DNA of 64,000 nt from Trichoplax sp. H2 (Eukaryota > Placozoa > Uniplacotomia > Trichoplacea): the NCBI GenBank assembly GCA_003344405.1, contig NOWV01000018.1, positions 496,001 through 560,000 on the forward strand, given 5' to 3'. Within the stretch, counting starts at the first letter, position 1; each line of letters starts with the position of its first letter. Both the position numbers and the translations under genes were made by a program. The notes under the pieces are model-generated. The model was not told the origin of the DNA. It did not search any database and was given only the letters and a program-made list of their open reading frames with translations. This document shows, in pieces, positions 1 through 14,300 of the stretch.

Positions 1-2500
1 TGCAAAGGATTTCCCGCTCCAGTTAGCCATAAGTATTCTGTTTTAGGTACTTGAATGCATAAAATTGATGGACAGCATTACAATCTACTGTTGGGCATAC
101 AGTACCAATAATAACAATAATCATAATATTATTACGCCATTGCTAACAAGAAGAAAACAACAAAGTCGATTATACGTTGAACAATTTAAAGCCTTGTACT
201 CTTTTTTAATAATTGCGCGTTGACTAAAATTGGCCATGAATATAGATAGCACTATCATGCTAAGTCATAACCATGCTGTAACGGTACTAGCTTCATCATA
301 ATATGGATAAATAATTCTACCAAGCGGGGTCCCTCAAGACACCGCCAAAAAAAACCATTATGCTTTAACTTGATAACGCTACAAAGAGAGAAAGTACTGA
401 TACTGACTCTATCAAAAAAGTGGCATCGTTGTCGTTGGGAGGGATACATTTTAAACGTAGATGATTGGATATTATCATTGCAGATAGGTTATTAGTTCAA
501 CATCATGCGTAACTCGTCTACCATGAAACCAATCGTTCTATCAACGGCAAAAAAGAAACAAGCGTTTCTCATCATTTCGTCATGTTGGTACAGTTCAATT
601 GCATTATTATCCTTCAAAGCCAACAGGATACAGCTGCAGTATTCTATTAAATTGATTTTTTATCTTGGGAATAATTTGCTTGATAAATGGTTGAAATGTA
701 GTCAAATCGAAAAACGCTATAGGTGTGTAATCATTAATTTCAAGTTGCGACCATCCCATCGCATTGATGTTTTTCAACTATTGGACAGTACTGTAGTTGT
801 AGTCTATTCTAGGTCATACTGGTAAGTATGCTATGGGTGAATTGATAGTACAATTTGCATCTTCACTACATTTTTATCACATGTTCAGTTGTTACAAGGC
901 CATCTAGTAAGTACAGGAAGTGCTTATTACACTATAAGTTGTATCATGACTTGAAAGAAACCTGCAATGCTTGTATATCCCACGATGTGAAGTAATATCA
1001 TTTTCTCATGATGGGTTATAAAAATAAAAAAATGATCAATTCAATCCCTCTCCGTACTCTACTGTACTACTGCAGAACAAGCATCATTTTGCCGATATAC
1101 ACTATTATGATCAAGATAAAAATCGTGGAGATGGCAAATAATTGAACATTAGACTTTCATACTACAGTAACTGCAATTTGTACGGCATAACAGCGTGCAG
1201 TCGATATTGAAGGGCAAATAGCAGCCAAACAGTGTTGTAGTCTCTCTCCTATGTTGCTATTTTGTGAACACCGTGCATGACAGTACACTACAATAATTAT
1301 AGATTACATAACAATGATATTGTATAATTAATTAAAAGTGAACATGGATGAAATATTAAGTAAAATAAGTTAGTAGCTTTAAAATAATAACAAATCCCCC
1401 ATATCTACACCTATAGTACCATAGGCAAGAAAGGTTAGCAGTCTACTCACCCATGTCGAAGGGCCGCTACCGACTTGAACTGTGATTCGAGGAGCTTTTT
1501 TAATCACTTGAATGGCGATAAAACACGGACAAAGTGTTGTCGCTGCAGTTGTCGATTCTAGCCGGGCCAGTATCCAAGATGGACTAGTCCAATACACAGT
1601 ACGTCAACAAATATCGTTGCACGTAAGCCCAATAATTTCTATATACAGTCAAAAAGGGGGAAAAAAAAAAAGATTTACAATCTTGAACGCTTGCTTCTCC
1701 TGCTCTTGATATAGCAAAATAATTGAGTATCCGATTCGTACAGTACAGTATGGTGTCAAGCAGTGGAATACGCAGAGTAAAGTAGAAAATTGCTGTTGGG
1801 TACTCGATGGACCGCAACAGATGCAAAGAAAAAAAAAAGTGCCAGCCGCTGTCCATTCTCAATAGAGTGGATGAAATTTGGACCTAGACAATTCTCCAGT
1901 ACAGTATAATTTTTACGGTCATGGTCTCTACTCACTGCTCAGTCAACTTGGATCAAGTAGTTGTGCCAACCGACTAATTTGGCCTTTGCAATGTCTTGCA
2001 TCAGTAGACTAAAAGTGCATAGTATCAGTAGAGTAGAGTAGAGTACAAGATGATTTTCTATCCTGTACAACTTGACGCTATCCATCCATCAATTTTACTC
2101 TCCAATAGCACACCAACTGCATTCAAAATAATATTCCAGCAAACGCATGCACTACTACATTACTGTGTACCTTTTCTATGCGATTACCTATTCAATTCTA
2201 TCCAATTTACGGCACAAGGGATTTCCGATGTTGCAGCTACAACGACGTTGTCAAGATTTCAATCTTCTCCTGTACTCTAGCAAGGTAAAGGAATTGGATT
2301 CCAAACCTGAATTAATTAATTACTAAGCAGAATCATGAGAGTGACTTTACCAACACTGTGGCCTGTGTATGTGACCTACAGTACAGTAAAAGGTCCGGTA
2401 CCAGTTGGGCTTACAGTACACTAGAGTCTCTTTAAAAAAGGGTCTCTACTATACGTTCAGGACAGTGTACGGACAGGGTGCTTACGATATCAGATGCTAT
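1..2500. other. Intergenic, no supported gene
   Basis: I see no exon series here. A 106-codon open frame at 505-825 (+) is of a length expected by chance in DNA this AT-rich. From about 1740 onward the sequence becomes enriched in CAGTAC/GTACTG motifs, which grade into the repeat block that follows. Confidence 0.5.
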
Positions 2501-2509
2501 CACCTACCT

Positions 2510-3475
2510 CTTGACTCAGACAGTATTAAACCTACACTCTACTGTACTCTGCTCTACTCTCCGCTGTACTCTACTATACTGTACAATTTTTTTTTTTGGG
2601 GGGGGGGAACCTACTGTACTGACTGTGTGTTAAGTTTTCATCTATTTTATTTGGAATTATTTATTTTTATTTCAAGTCTTGGGCTTTGGTATTGATTACA
2701 CACCTACTACTGCTTCAATACTGTAGTAGTGGACACTGTACAGCACCGTACATACGATATATGTACTCAGTACGGACTTGACCGTAGGCTCCGATAAAAC
2801 ATAACCCGAACCCGAAAAACCCGATCAAATTGTTGATTTTCGAAGCCGAAATGACTGCAGTCGCTATGGAAATTCTGAACCCGAATCCCGACCTCGAGTC
2901 GGGTCGGGTTTGGGGCTGACTTTACAGTATACACTCTTCTGTACTATAGCGCACTACAGTACAGTACTATCTGAGAAAAGGTACAGTACTGACAGTATTC
3001 ACCCTACTGTACAGTACAGTACAGTACAGTACAGTACTCTACAGTACTGTACTCTACTCTCCACTGTAGCTACTGTACAGTACTGTACAATTTTTTTTTG
3101 GGGGGGGGGACCCACTGACTGTGTCTGAAAGTGTCTGAAAGTTTTCTTTTTTATTTTATTCTATTTATTTTATTATTTCAAGTCTTGGGCTTTGGTATTG
3201 ATTACACACCTACTACTACTTCCATGGTAGCAGTAATGGACTGTACATAGGATATGTGTACACAGACTCCAGAGTCCGTAAAAACACAACCCCAACTCGA
3301 TCAAATTGTTGATTCTCTAAGCCGAAATGACTGCAATCGCTATGGAAATTCTGAACCCGAATCCTGACCTCGGAATCGGGTCGGGTTTCGGGCTGACTTT
3401 ACCGTCGACTACAGTACTGTACAGTATGACATGCTGAATCCACTCCAGTATACACTATACTGTACTATAGTAGCG
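2510..3475. repeat. Two-copy ~450 bp tandem duplication with homopolymer tracts and hairpin
   Basis: Copy 1 (about 2510-2955) and copy 2 (about 2985-3475) share the same order of parts. Each has a CTGTACTC-rich stretch, a T-tract joined to a G-tract (about 2585-2608 and 3089-3109), a TTTTATTT-rich stretch, a shared TCAAGTCTTGGGCTTTGGTA segment, and a CCCGA/TCGGG-rich segment. Copy 1 can fold at CCCGACCTCGAGTCGGG (about 2887-2903). Copy 2 also carries a longer ACAGT microsatellite (about 3000-3090). I see no open reading frame of note. It could be a degenerate mobile-element terminus or simply satellite-like DNA. Confidence 0.75.
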
Positions 3476-5195
3476 TAACCGCCTATCTACTGTACGGTGG
3501 CTCATTGACAAATAAGGGAATACGCATGATGTCTTACAAAGCAAAGTAACAAGATTTGTGGATTTGAGCCACCGTACCTATCACTCCGGCTACGAGTACG
3601 AGTACTGTAGTCAGTACTAAACAAATGTTCTTGCTCTTGTACAAATGCTACCTGATGCCACCACCATGCTACGGATTGCTAGCACAGAAAAAGTGACCAT
3701 TTTCTTGCCTATTTGTACGAAGCAGAAGCAATGAGACCTGTAAAAACAGCCAGTTCCTAGAAAATATACAGTACTGTACTGTACAGTGTACATCAAAGAT
3801 TTTCAGATTTGACAAAGTACACTATGATAAACTGTGGGTGTCGTTCGATACCCATGCCTATACGACGTCTACACTCTACAGCACGTTGACACCGTATCCA
3901 GTACAAACTTCCTTGCATGCCACATACTGTACTGTACTGTAGAGAGTGCCATACGGCGTTTGTGCGCACAATACACGATACGGTAATGAAGCAACAAGTC
4001 ACAGGGTGGTAGAGAGGAAATGAAAACTCTCACAATCCATCGCACCTGCAAACAGCCTGTTGCCAACCAGTCATAAAATTGAAATTAATTAAAATACAAT
4101 CTCTTATTATTTTTCAATTGCCAATGAGTCATTATCCTACCACACTTTGCAAGGAATCGCTGCATACTAGTATAGCCATTATCATATCCCTCCACTTTTA
4201 TGCTAGATTTTCTTATAAATGCATATGCAGGAATGGTACTTCCTATATCAAATATGATTACTATCAGACCTCTTCAATTCCTGCCTTGGTAATAATAATC
4301 CATCCAAATACAATAGTGAAATCTGAATGATATCATCCTATTCCATTAATGTGGGCTTTAATGAACTAATCTAGTATGCTTTTGACCATTTACTCTTTCT
4401 TTACTTTCGCTGATATCCAATCGTCACATCAAATCATATTCTTGTATCGAGTCAAAAAAATGCAAATTACATCAATGCGCATACGAGGATATAGTATTTT
4501 ATGAATACGTAATGCGTCATAAATGGGTTTAATCAAGGTAAGAAACAGGTTACGACACCGGTAAGAGTCATCAGTAAAAAATTGGATCGATTATCAAGTA
4601 CAAGTTTAATTTCTTTCCCTAAAAAACCGATCGATGCTACAAGCTTATACTCTTATCTATTACTATAAGCGATGGATGTATTTATGCGAATGATAAAGCA
4701 TGAAATCGACAGCAGTATCACGCGCATTATTATAATTATTAGAATCAATGTTTGTACCCATAAACATGCCAAATGCAATAAAAATGAATTTTTTTTGGTT
4801 AACATTTACACTCTTATAGCCACTATCATATAATGATAGTGTTACAGTTATATAATAAATAGAATTATTATTTTTATGTCCATTACCTTTCTCTGCCAGG
4901 CATAAAACCAATGTGATATGAATAGAAATTAACGAATTTTCTTGATTTGGAATAAGTTCGAAATTTATTTTTACTTCCAATTTTATTTCGCATCCTTGGC
5001 CATGTATATGACAGTCTTAACCAATTTTGGCTACTAATACTAAAAGTGTTAACTTCAAGTTGTGAACTGTCAGTGGTATGTTTGCAATAGATTACTGAAA
5101 AGTTATACTGTACTTCTAAATTGTATTAGTGCATTCTATACGAGTATACCAGCTGTAATGTCGTTCTACTACAAACTAAGCAACAGAATTTAGGA

Positions 5196-5573
5196 ATTCC
5201 TTCCTGTGTTATTTCATATTCGATATTCCATGCTCCAAATCTAAGAGAAATACAGTCTACTGTAATTCTTCTAATGCTCGTACATAGAACTCCTAGCTGT
5301 ATTATTTCATACTCGGTATTCTATGCTCCAAATCTAAGAGAAATACAGTCTACTATAATTCTTCTAATGCTCGTACATAGAACTCCTAGCTGTATTATTT
5401 CATACTCGATATTCTATGTTCCAAATCTAAGAGAAATACAGTCTACTGTAATTCTTCTAATGCTCGTACATAGAACTCCTAGCTGTATTATTTCATACTC
5501 GATATTCTATGCTCCAAATCTACGAGAAATACAGTCTACTGTAATTCTTCTAATACTCATATACATATTATGA
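5196..5573. repeat. 93-bp minisatellite, about four copies
   Basis: The ATGCTCGTACATAGAACTCC segment recurs at 5274, 5367 and 5460, with a degenerate start at 5553. The period is therefore exactly 93 bp, and a more divergent copy lies just upstream (about 5196-5273). Because 93 is a multiple of three and the unit has no stop in one frame, the array reads open on the + strand as a 31-residue repeat. No initiation context or splice structure supports translation. Confidence 0.85.
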
Positions 5574-8500
5574 ATAAACTATTTTACCATCAATGGCTCG
5601 TAATTGTAATACAAGTGTAGATAGAAATAAGATAGTCAAAGAAAAGTTAAATTTTTACCTATAATAATTGAAAGTTTATCGCATATAATTTAAATGTAAA
5701 ACGTATAGCAAATCGAATCTAATTGTGTTTAAATTAATGCCGTTCAAAATGATCTTTGTGGCAAATTTTGATGCAACATGTTTTTCAAGAACAGCGAATG
5801 ACTATACAGTTTGGGCGACAATTTTATTATGGCAAAAGTCATGAAAGAAGCCTACAGTAGATCCAATCGAAAATGCATAAATAAGATTTATGCTATTAGT
5901 GATAGAACGAAGAATGAATTATTCACCTAAGAATAAACACCAATGTTCTAATTTAATCTCCTTTAAAGTTTCTATATCCTTTTTCAGACAATGCTCCTGT
6001 GTTCCAGGTGCTGAAATGAACTGTCTACTATGCCACTGACATTAATTCCTGTCAAAAAATTAGGAACGAATAATTTTATAATAAATGTATAATTCCTATG
6101 CTGTATGATATCGATAGCAAGTGTCTGTAGTAGCATTGTTACTCTGGGTGTCTCTATCTACAGCATAGGCGTCTCGATGCTTGGCTTACCGAACAAGGCG
6201 TACAATTGTACATTGTTGACGGTGTAATTTTGTGACTTAGAGAAATTTCATTTTTCCATTGATTAAGTATTGTCAATGTTATTCCTAATATTAATGTGGC
6301 ATAGTCTCAGGATAGTAGCATTACCAAATATTCTGACTTTCATGACAGTCATATTTGGATGTTGTCTCCATTTGAATAGCTGTCGGACGCCATAATCATC
6401 ATTTCTAGAAAACTTGTTGAATTATGCATTGTTTAAGCTATGGCGCATCTAAAATAGCTTACTCCAATAATACCTCATCGTAATCTTTTCTAATTATGTT
6501 CCGACTATATGAAATAGAAGTCTATATTCGTCGAATAGTATAAAACCTGCTGATCAATTTCTCATTCTAAATAAATAATAACCGACAGTTCTCAGGTAAC
6601 CCCACGAGGAGAAGGCGTTCTATGTATCACAAACTGATGACTCATCTCTAATTAATAAGTAGAAATTATAATTGCAGGAACGTGTAAAGGTATCCTAAAA
6701 ATTATAAAAGTATACGTACATACTGTATATCTGTTGAATTTCATCATCTATCTGTAAATAGGTGCATTGTTAATAGATATTAATAACATTGTATGAATGC
6801 AGGGAATAAAGTAGGAACTATTATTCATAGACACTGCTTCATATAAAACATAACACTGAAGTAAACACTCTGCACCTGACAAAAAGTATTAATAGACGAT
6901 GTTCTGCATTAAGAATAAAATTTAGTCAACTTCTACCCTCTCAAAGATCAATTATTCACCTTTCATCTACCGATCAGATAAAAATTAGCATAAATAATAC
7001 CGATAATTACGTAAGGGAAAGTCAATAATACGACTTCTTTATAGCAATTACCGTTCATGGTCAATTCTTAATTACTCCCAATAACAGTTATTTAAGCTTC
7101 ACAAAAGAGATCTTTCTGATTATATGATTGCGTTACAATGCTCTATTGAATGTGTATTATTACCCACTCTTAAAACGCAACGCAGACATACCGTACTCGT
7201 TTATAAAGCTATTTGGCAGTACGATAGTAAAATATGGTGTTGTCTCAAATTAGGCAATATTATGTTACAGGCAAGTTAATATTTTAGCATATCTTGACTT
7301 ATTTGAAAATTATCTTCATGTATACGAAGCGTAAGCAAATTGATAAGATTCCAAAACTACTTTCTGAATGTTCACTTAATATTTACTAAATAAAGTATCG
7401 CTGTTACATATCAGTAGATACTGTAGAATAAACTCATATTGTGTAATATTCTAACTGCTTTATATCTCAAAAATTTTTAGTTAAACTTGCTCTCTAATCG
7501 CTATCTAACTAACATAAGTAACTATAACTTCGTGAAAGATATCTAGATGCAAATGAAGCAATATTAATTATGCTTTTTTCCATCCTATAGATGTGAATTA
7601 TTTATATGCTAATTACCTTAAGCAAATCTTGAGCGAATTTCCGCTTAAAATTTATCTAGACAACGCAATCAAAGCAGATAATAATTGAAATTATTGTTAC
7701 CCCTCTTTGTGTATCTTTCGATTTTAATAATAACACATAACAAATTTTCAAGTTCAAACTAACTATGATATCATTATAAACGACCATTGTACATTATATA
7801 CTTACATAATATAACCTACATCACGTCATATATAGAAAAATTTCAAGTTAAAACTACCAAGTAGATTAGTAAGAGATGATGCTATAGTTCATGGTTGTAG
7901 AAACATTCGAATTGAACTATCACCCCGGATTTTAATTACTAATAAGTGCATGCGTATTGCTAATCATCACCAACTCTCCTACTTCTTGATTGACTTGATA
8001 TAGTTACTAATATCAAGAATCTAACGCTTTAGCGTTGCCAAAACGTTTAGGTTTCTTCAAACTAGAATGAACAATTTAAATGATAATGATACGGTACCGT
8101 TCAAACATCCTTTAAGTTTGAGTCATCAATAACTGTTCATTGCAAACTGAAAGCTACTTTTTTATTGATTTAAACTTAATAAATGTTTCAAGTATCGTAA
8201 TCGTCAGGTTTACGACAGTCTACTACCGGTAAATGATATTGCAACGATAGCATTCAAACAAAATTTAGGGCCATTACTAAAATTTATAGCTATTTTTACC
8301 GTTTACATTCAACGAGATCGTATGCAATAAAAATAATCAAACTTTCGGTGATTATTTATTAGTATTTTGTGTTTCAATTACAGTTACAGTCTTAAGAACG
8401 CATATGCCACTTAGATAGTTTATTGAGCAGTGCTGTTGCTGACTCAAGTGCTTTCGGTACCGTACATCTTTAAATGCATGCATGCAATAACTGCAACGAA

Positions 8501-8714
8501 TGTTTATCCTTTATAGATTATTATACGTATTGCCGACAATCTACCTGGCATGGTGATTTACCGCTTTAAAACCTATCATACTAAATATTAAAATAGCGAC
8601 TTCATACGCGATATTTCCCCTTAAATTTGCATTAAGTTTTATTTAGCCAAGATCTCTTAAGTACGAGTAAAGTAATTGTTCACTTATACAAGCGCACCCG
8701 ATTTAAAAGGGTGT

Positions 8715-8930
8715 ATTCCTTAAAAAGTTAAATCGATAAACTCATGCACTACATTATACTTTGATATGCGGATTAAATTGTCTATTCCAAGAAAAGCTAA
8801 ATCGCTAAACTCATGCACTGTATTATGCCTTGATATATAGATTAAATTGTCTATTCCAAAAAAGCTGAATCATTAACTCATGCACTGTATTATATCTTGA
8901 TGTACTGATTAAATTAAGTTGCACTACGAC
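8715..8930. repeat. About 71-bp tandem repeat, three copies
   Basis: The motif TAAATCG(A/C)TAAACTCATGCACT followed by TTTGATAT and GATTAAATTGTCTATTCC recurs near 8727, 8798 and 8868. A looser relative with the GATTAAATTAAG and CTTTTAA(C/T)CAAGAG parts appears again at about 8920-9110. It is non-coding. Confidence 0.7.
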
Positions 8931-11159
8931 TCCTTTTAACCAAGAGTAAAGTAGTTGCTCAATGGTGTAGACCTGATTGGCGGGCAAAGGAGATTGTATT
9001 CATTTAATCAATGCTATTTTTATAAAACGTAAAAATATTAAGTTCTCACGCTATTTTCTTTGATATACAGATTAAATTAAGCTATGTCGAAATCTTTTAA
9101 TCAAGAGCAGAGTAATTGTGTGTTGATGCAGACATGATTGATGAATGGAAAGCTCTTTGCATATTCCAATGCGGTACTAATTTAGTACTTAGCTGAACAA
9201 TGTTTAAAATAAATCTAGGCCTTTATAATGAAATCTAGCATACATATTAAGCATACGCCTACAAGAAGTAAATAACCAGTTAACTCTATACGGCTTAGCT
9301 ACACTTACAATTTACATAATACCTCTGATATAATACAATGACCTTGTATTTTGCAGGGTCTTATATGTTTAAGTGGTGGTATGATATCATTGTAATATCA
9401 GCACAAATTCATTAGATATTTAAAGTTATTTATAAGCAAGAACTTATTTTCGAACTTGACGAATTAGGAATGTTCAATGGTTTATAAATTCGAACAGGGT
9501 CAGGTCTAATTGTAAAATATAGTCAGTTTACATAATAAATTACCAGCAACAGCTAGTGAGTGCTGTATAACAACAACTGGCTTATGAATAAAAGCGATCC
9601 TGACATATTAATAAATGAAACTGGAAACTTCTTAAATTAATCATTTCAGGTCCTACCGGAAATATTCTTAAAGCACATTCTGAAACATAAACTTGCAGCT
9701 AAAATTTCAATAATAGTTAATTTAATTAGCTGTCACATTTTAATTAATGGCAATGCAAATAATAAAGACGGTAGCTTGCTTTCTTTACATGGAGTAGGAG
9801 GAAGAAACTTCTTGATAGCCTGAATATTTTTAAATAAATTAACTGCAGTGTAATTTATAATACTGAACCAATGATGATGAACAAATTGCTGTCACTGAGG
9901 ATCTGATTTAGAACCACAGCAGACTCTATTGTTCCTACAGTTGCAAATTAATTTTGCGTATAGCTTCTAACATGCGTATATAATTAGTTGTGATCAAAAC
10001 GATTACTAAAGAGTTCATATTAAGAGCAATTCATCTTTCTATGTCCCAAATTTATTAATAGCAATGACTATTTTCATGCTTTATGTTAGCCCAAATGTAG
10101 TAAGAAGAATAGTATCACTATCCAGTTACTAACTCAACAAGCTTTACTATTATATTCTGCACAAACTGTGTTATTGCAAAAATGAAAGAAAACACCCATA
10201 CTTACCAAATCTGTCGGATCATAATGGTACATATCGGTGAAAGATATCATTAATGTACCTCAATTATTACATTATTGAAAAGTTTTACATCAGTGTTACA
10301 CATCATACGTATAATAATATTACAATAGATCAGAAATAAAATTGCTAAGCTACGATATCGATTTATTAATGTATGCTACAATGCATTGAGTTCTGTCTTG
10401 CTAGGGAATATGGTATGAGCCTAAAGCTATACAAGCTAAAAAGTTTATAGAGTATATCTTCTTAAAAAGATTGTCTCAATAGCTTATAATTGCATTTGCT
10501 AGATCTAGCTTTACAAATTTAATTAAGGCAACGTCAGCCAATTTTAAACAAAACATCACGCTTTAGATTTGTCATCGTCCGAGATCTATTGTAGAGTATT
10601 TTCTAGCTTCCGCTGCAGCGCTTGTCGACCTATCTTCCGTATTTTAAGGTCAAAGTATAAGTAAACGAGTCATCCTTTGCAAAATCGAACATTCCTTCCT
10701 AACTGTATACTTAACATGCAGGTTTAATTTATGCATCATCATGAAGATAATTTATAATTCTATCCAATGATTACCAACATAAGATGTCATTGGATAAAGA
10801 AAACGATAACTTATAGTTACTATAACAATCTTCTCCTATAGGAATAGCTAGAGACCCTTTTAGGACCTCGCGCGGTAGCTATCAGCTAGTATAACCAATT
10901 ATTGTATTATATATTGCATATACTTTGTATCTATGGATGATCACATCATTACTTCTAAATTAGCTAGCCTAAATTGTATTTTAATTGCCTATACTATAGA
11001 TATGAATCATGGTTGAAAATATAAATTAAGTCCATTTGGATATAGAATATGGTGGAATGGAGTACAACAGATTGAAAATGACCGCATTATCATGCTAATC
11101 TAATCCGTTATAGAGAAAAAATGTGAAAGTCTTATTTGTTTATTTGATTGACACATTGT

Positions 11160-11395
11160 AACAATAGGGGAGGAGAAGGTAGACCCGGAATAACAAGATA
11201 GCATGAATAAAACTAGGCCAGGGGGTATCTCATCCATGTACTATGCAAGGCTTTAAATAGGAGCGGTAGGCTAGCTAATTTAGGCCAATGTTGGACTACC
11301 AATTGAAAGTTGGGCAGCGTATGGATAGGAAGACAATCATTCAGGCGGTCTATAGTGGAGTAAAACTATTCAAGGACGAATACTATCGAAGCTAA
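11160..11395 (+). promoter_or_regulatory. Possible promoter / 5' untranslated exon upstream of beta-catenin
   Basis: The stretch is richer in G and C than its surroundings. It contains a TATA-like CTTTAAATAGGAGC near 11252 and ends in a good 5' splice site (GCTAAG|GTAATG, about 11395). A second unattached donor, CCAAAG|GTAAGC, lies near 11930. A leader exon spliced to the acceptor just before the beta-catenin start codon (CCAAAG, about 15742-15747, or nearby) would fit. This is inference; transcript data would be needed. Confidence 0.2.
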
Positions 11396-14300
11396 GGTAA
11401 TGCTTATTAGCGCTACTTCTATAGTATGAGTATGATTGTATTGAAATGTCAGTTGATCATTATCCATTTGTATAGATTTGCGTAGTCTAGTCTGGTAGAT
11501 TGGACAGTTAGCAGCATTTGTTGTCTCTCTTAAGTTATTTTTGTCCAGCCGTAAGACAAGATAACCACATTACTCATAACAATTATCCAGTCTCGATATT
11601 AGCCTTGTCTGTTGGTAATTAATTGAAAGTGTCAGTTTAAACTGATAAGACTGGCGTCAATCTATCTTTAATCCTGGTAATTAATCTACATTAAATCGGC
11701 TCTTGGCGATCCGTTAAGACGAACATTTGGAATTAATAATTAAGTAGTTGATTTGAGCCTATCTTGTATGACATCCAATTTTGACTCTTTCACCCAAAAC
11801 TAGTTGATCAACAAACAAGTCCAAGAGAAAATTTTAAACGATTCATTGGAAAATTTCAACAATATAAAATACATCTATCAAGACTGAAATACCATTATCT
11901 ATCTATCTCCTGAATCGACGTCTTCCAAAGGTAAGCTAGAGTGAGCCATCGTCATATGAAATAGGATAAACGGATAAAATTGTCATCGTAAGTCATCATT
12001 AAATGTTAAAATCACCTCGTATGGCTTCTAGTCATTAGCTCTAAAAAAAATCACGTAGCAATAAAGACCCAAGGCCAAATATTGCTTAAGATGATATCTA
12101 GTCATAAATTCAATCAGATAATCTAATATTCTAGAAAGGATTAGTTAAATACCGATACTGTATCGATCCTTTATTTAATTCTACTGTCATTTTAATTTAC
12201 CATTTAAAATATTTTATGACATGTTAAAGTAAACTGTACAGTAAGAGTTTACTATGGATGAGATTGACAGGGTCTTAAGCGTTATTACTATAAATGTTTT
12301 ACCCAAATTTAATATCTTATTTTGAGTTTGGTAATCAATCACCATCGATTTCCGATCAAGTTAACTGAACTGATTGACCGTTTAATATCGACATTTTACC
12401 CTTACGATAGCCACAATTTACTTAAGATATGGTCGTTTTGACCATCTTTTTGCGTAGACGCCATACTATTTTGAGTTTCATTAGCGTTGTTGATAAATAT
12501 TACTGGATTATTCATTATCGACTATTCGTAAATACGTTAGGATAATTCTAAACATTCTTGATAAACTTTCATTCACCGACAGAATTTGATTTAATCAAAT
12601 TCTATTTAATCGTTATCTTTCTGTAAAAGAGGCATTGGACTTGATCGAACAGTCAATGCTACAGTAGTAGTAGACATTATTTTGATCTCTCCGTGACAGT
12701 GAATACTTCTTTCTAAAAACGGCTTGCCAAATTCCTTGTTGACTAGATTTATCCCTGCAGACAATTGTTCACCATAAATCTTAAATTGATTACGATCTTA
12801 ATATATTGATAGCATATAGCAATCATCAACCGGGTGAAATTAAATTAATAACGCGTCTCATTATCATTCACTCAGCCTTCATATATTTAGCTATCCAACT
12901 AGTAACCATAGTCTGAGCAAGCTACTGTATCAACAATAATAATTGTTTTGGTTAGCTGAAATGGATCATTTCTTTCGGTAAGAATGCCTACTTACGTCGC
13001 CACAATTACCTATTTAATCTGTTATTTACAACAAATTACCTTGGAACAAGCCCTATAATCTTCATTAATAATTAGCGTTAACCAAGCGTTTAGCTAAATT
13101 TTTTCCTTCTTCATTTAGCAGCTCTTATTATTGATCATTCTACCCTAATAAATTTTAGTTGTTTTGCATAACTTACAAAAGCAGTTTCTATCGCTCTATC
13201 TAATCAATCGATAATAATATCATAAGGAACTGATATAATAACCTTCGTCTTAACGTCCGAAAATTTTATAAGTATTTCGTCTTTTCATAGTGAATATTCA
13301 TATCATCGTCATCGTTAACTAATAGCATTTTTATTTGGCTTGATCAAAGTTCATCTATTTACAGCACTAATGTCTTTATAAGCAACAGAGTATCCAACAT
13401 TTAAACAGTTAATTTCAAGGTATGCATTGTAAAACTGTTAATGAATATGGCATTTGTGACCTTTTCGTGCCACCAATTCACGTCCTTTTAGACGAAAACA
13501 AGAATATGACTGATTTTAAGCGTTAGGGTTAGGGATGTATAGAACTAATTCCAATAAAATTCTTTCCATAACATAAAATACTAGGCCTTGGCAACATAAA
13601 AAGTAAACTTTTTCCAGCTTATTTGTTTAAATCTTACAGCACCAACTAGATTTTCCTACCTACTGTACTTCTGTTCTCTTGCAAACTTTGTGATGTTTGC
13701 AATAGAAAATCTTTAACAGGTCACCTTTTCGTAAGTAAGTCCCTCAATCTGAAAGTATACGACCAATATTCAGCTCATACTGATTGTATGGTTTAGTTAT
13801 GTTTGCAAAGAAATAGGATTAGGCGTATAGCCTTTCTGGATAAAGCAGACGACTTGACGCCGGTTTTCAAAACAATAAAACTAACACTTACATACGAGCG
13901 TTAACAGCTAGGAAGAATAACAAGAGTTTAACGATTCTTCACTAGCTAGCATTGACTTAGACATGCTAATCTTGACGGGCTAAATTAGAAAAGGAGAATT
14001 GAATGACCGCTAGAGTAGCAAGTATTAAGACATTCACGACGATCTTTTTCCTTGGATCTTCTACAATCCTGTTGGAGAGAAGTATAAAGTAGTGATTATA
14101 CTGTCATGCCATAGAAATTACTATTCGCAAAGTCTATCGTTTCTTCCGCTTAATGTAATGTATCATGGTAGATTTTAGAATAGAAAATGAATAAATTTAT
14201 AGAGAAAATAGGCTGTACTATAAATTCTTTAACAATTTGACGAAGTCGCTTAAAATTTTATAAAGGAAAAGTTACTAAAAAGTAATGATAATTTAATCAT

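Noticed and set aside
505-825. 106-codon open frame (+)
   Set aside because: This length is expected a few times by chance in 64 kb of AT-rich sequence; there are no domains or splice partners.
4663-4980. 105-codon open frame (-) with a protein-like N-terminal half and a possible donor at AAAG|GTAATG
   Set aside because: Chance length, no ATG in good context and no neighbouring exons that I could recognise. It may still be an exon of an unknown gene.
5196-5573. Regular repeats considered as a CRISPR array
   Set aside because: Units are contiguous 93-bp tandem copies without distinct spacers, in a eukaryotic genome.
13523-13534. TTAGGGTTAGGG telomere-like string
   Set aside because: Only two units, inside ordinary sequence; not an interstitial telomere array.
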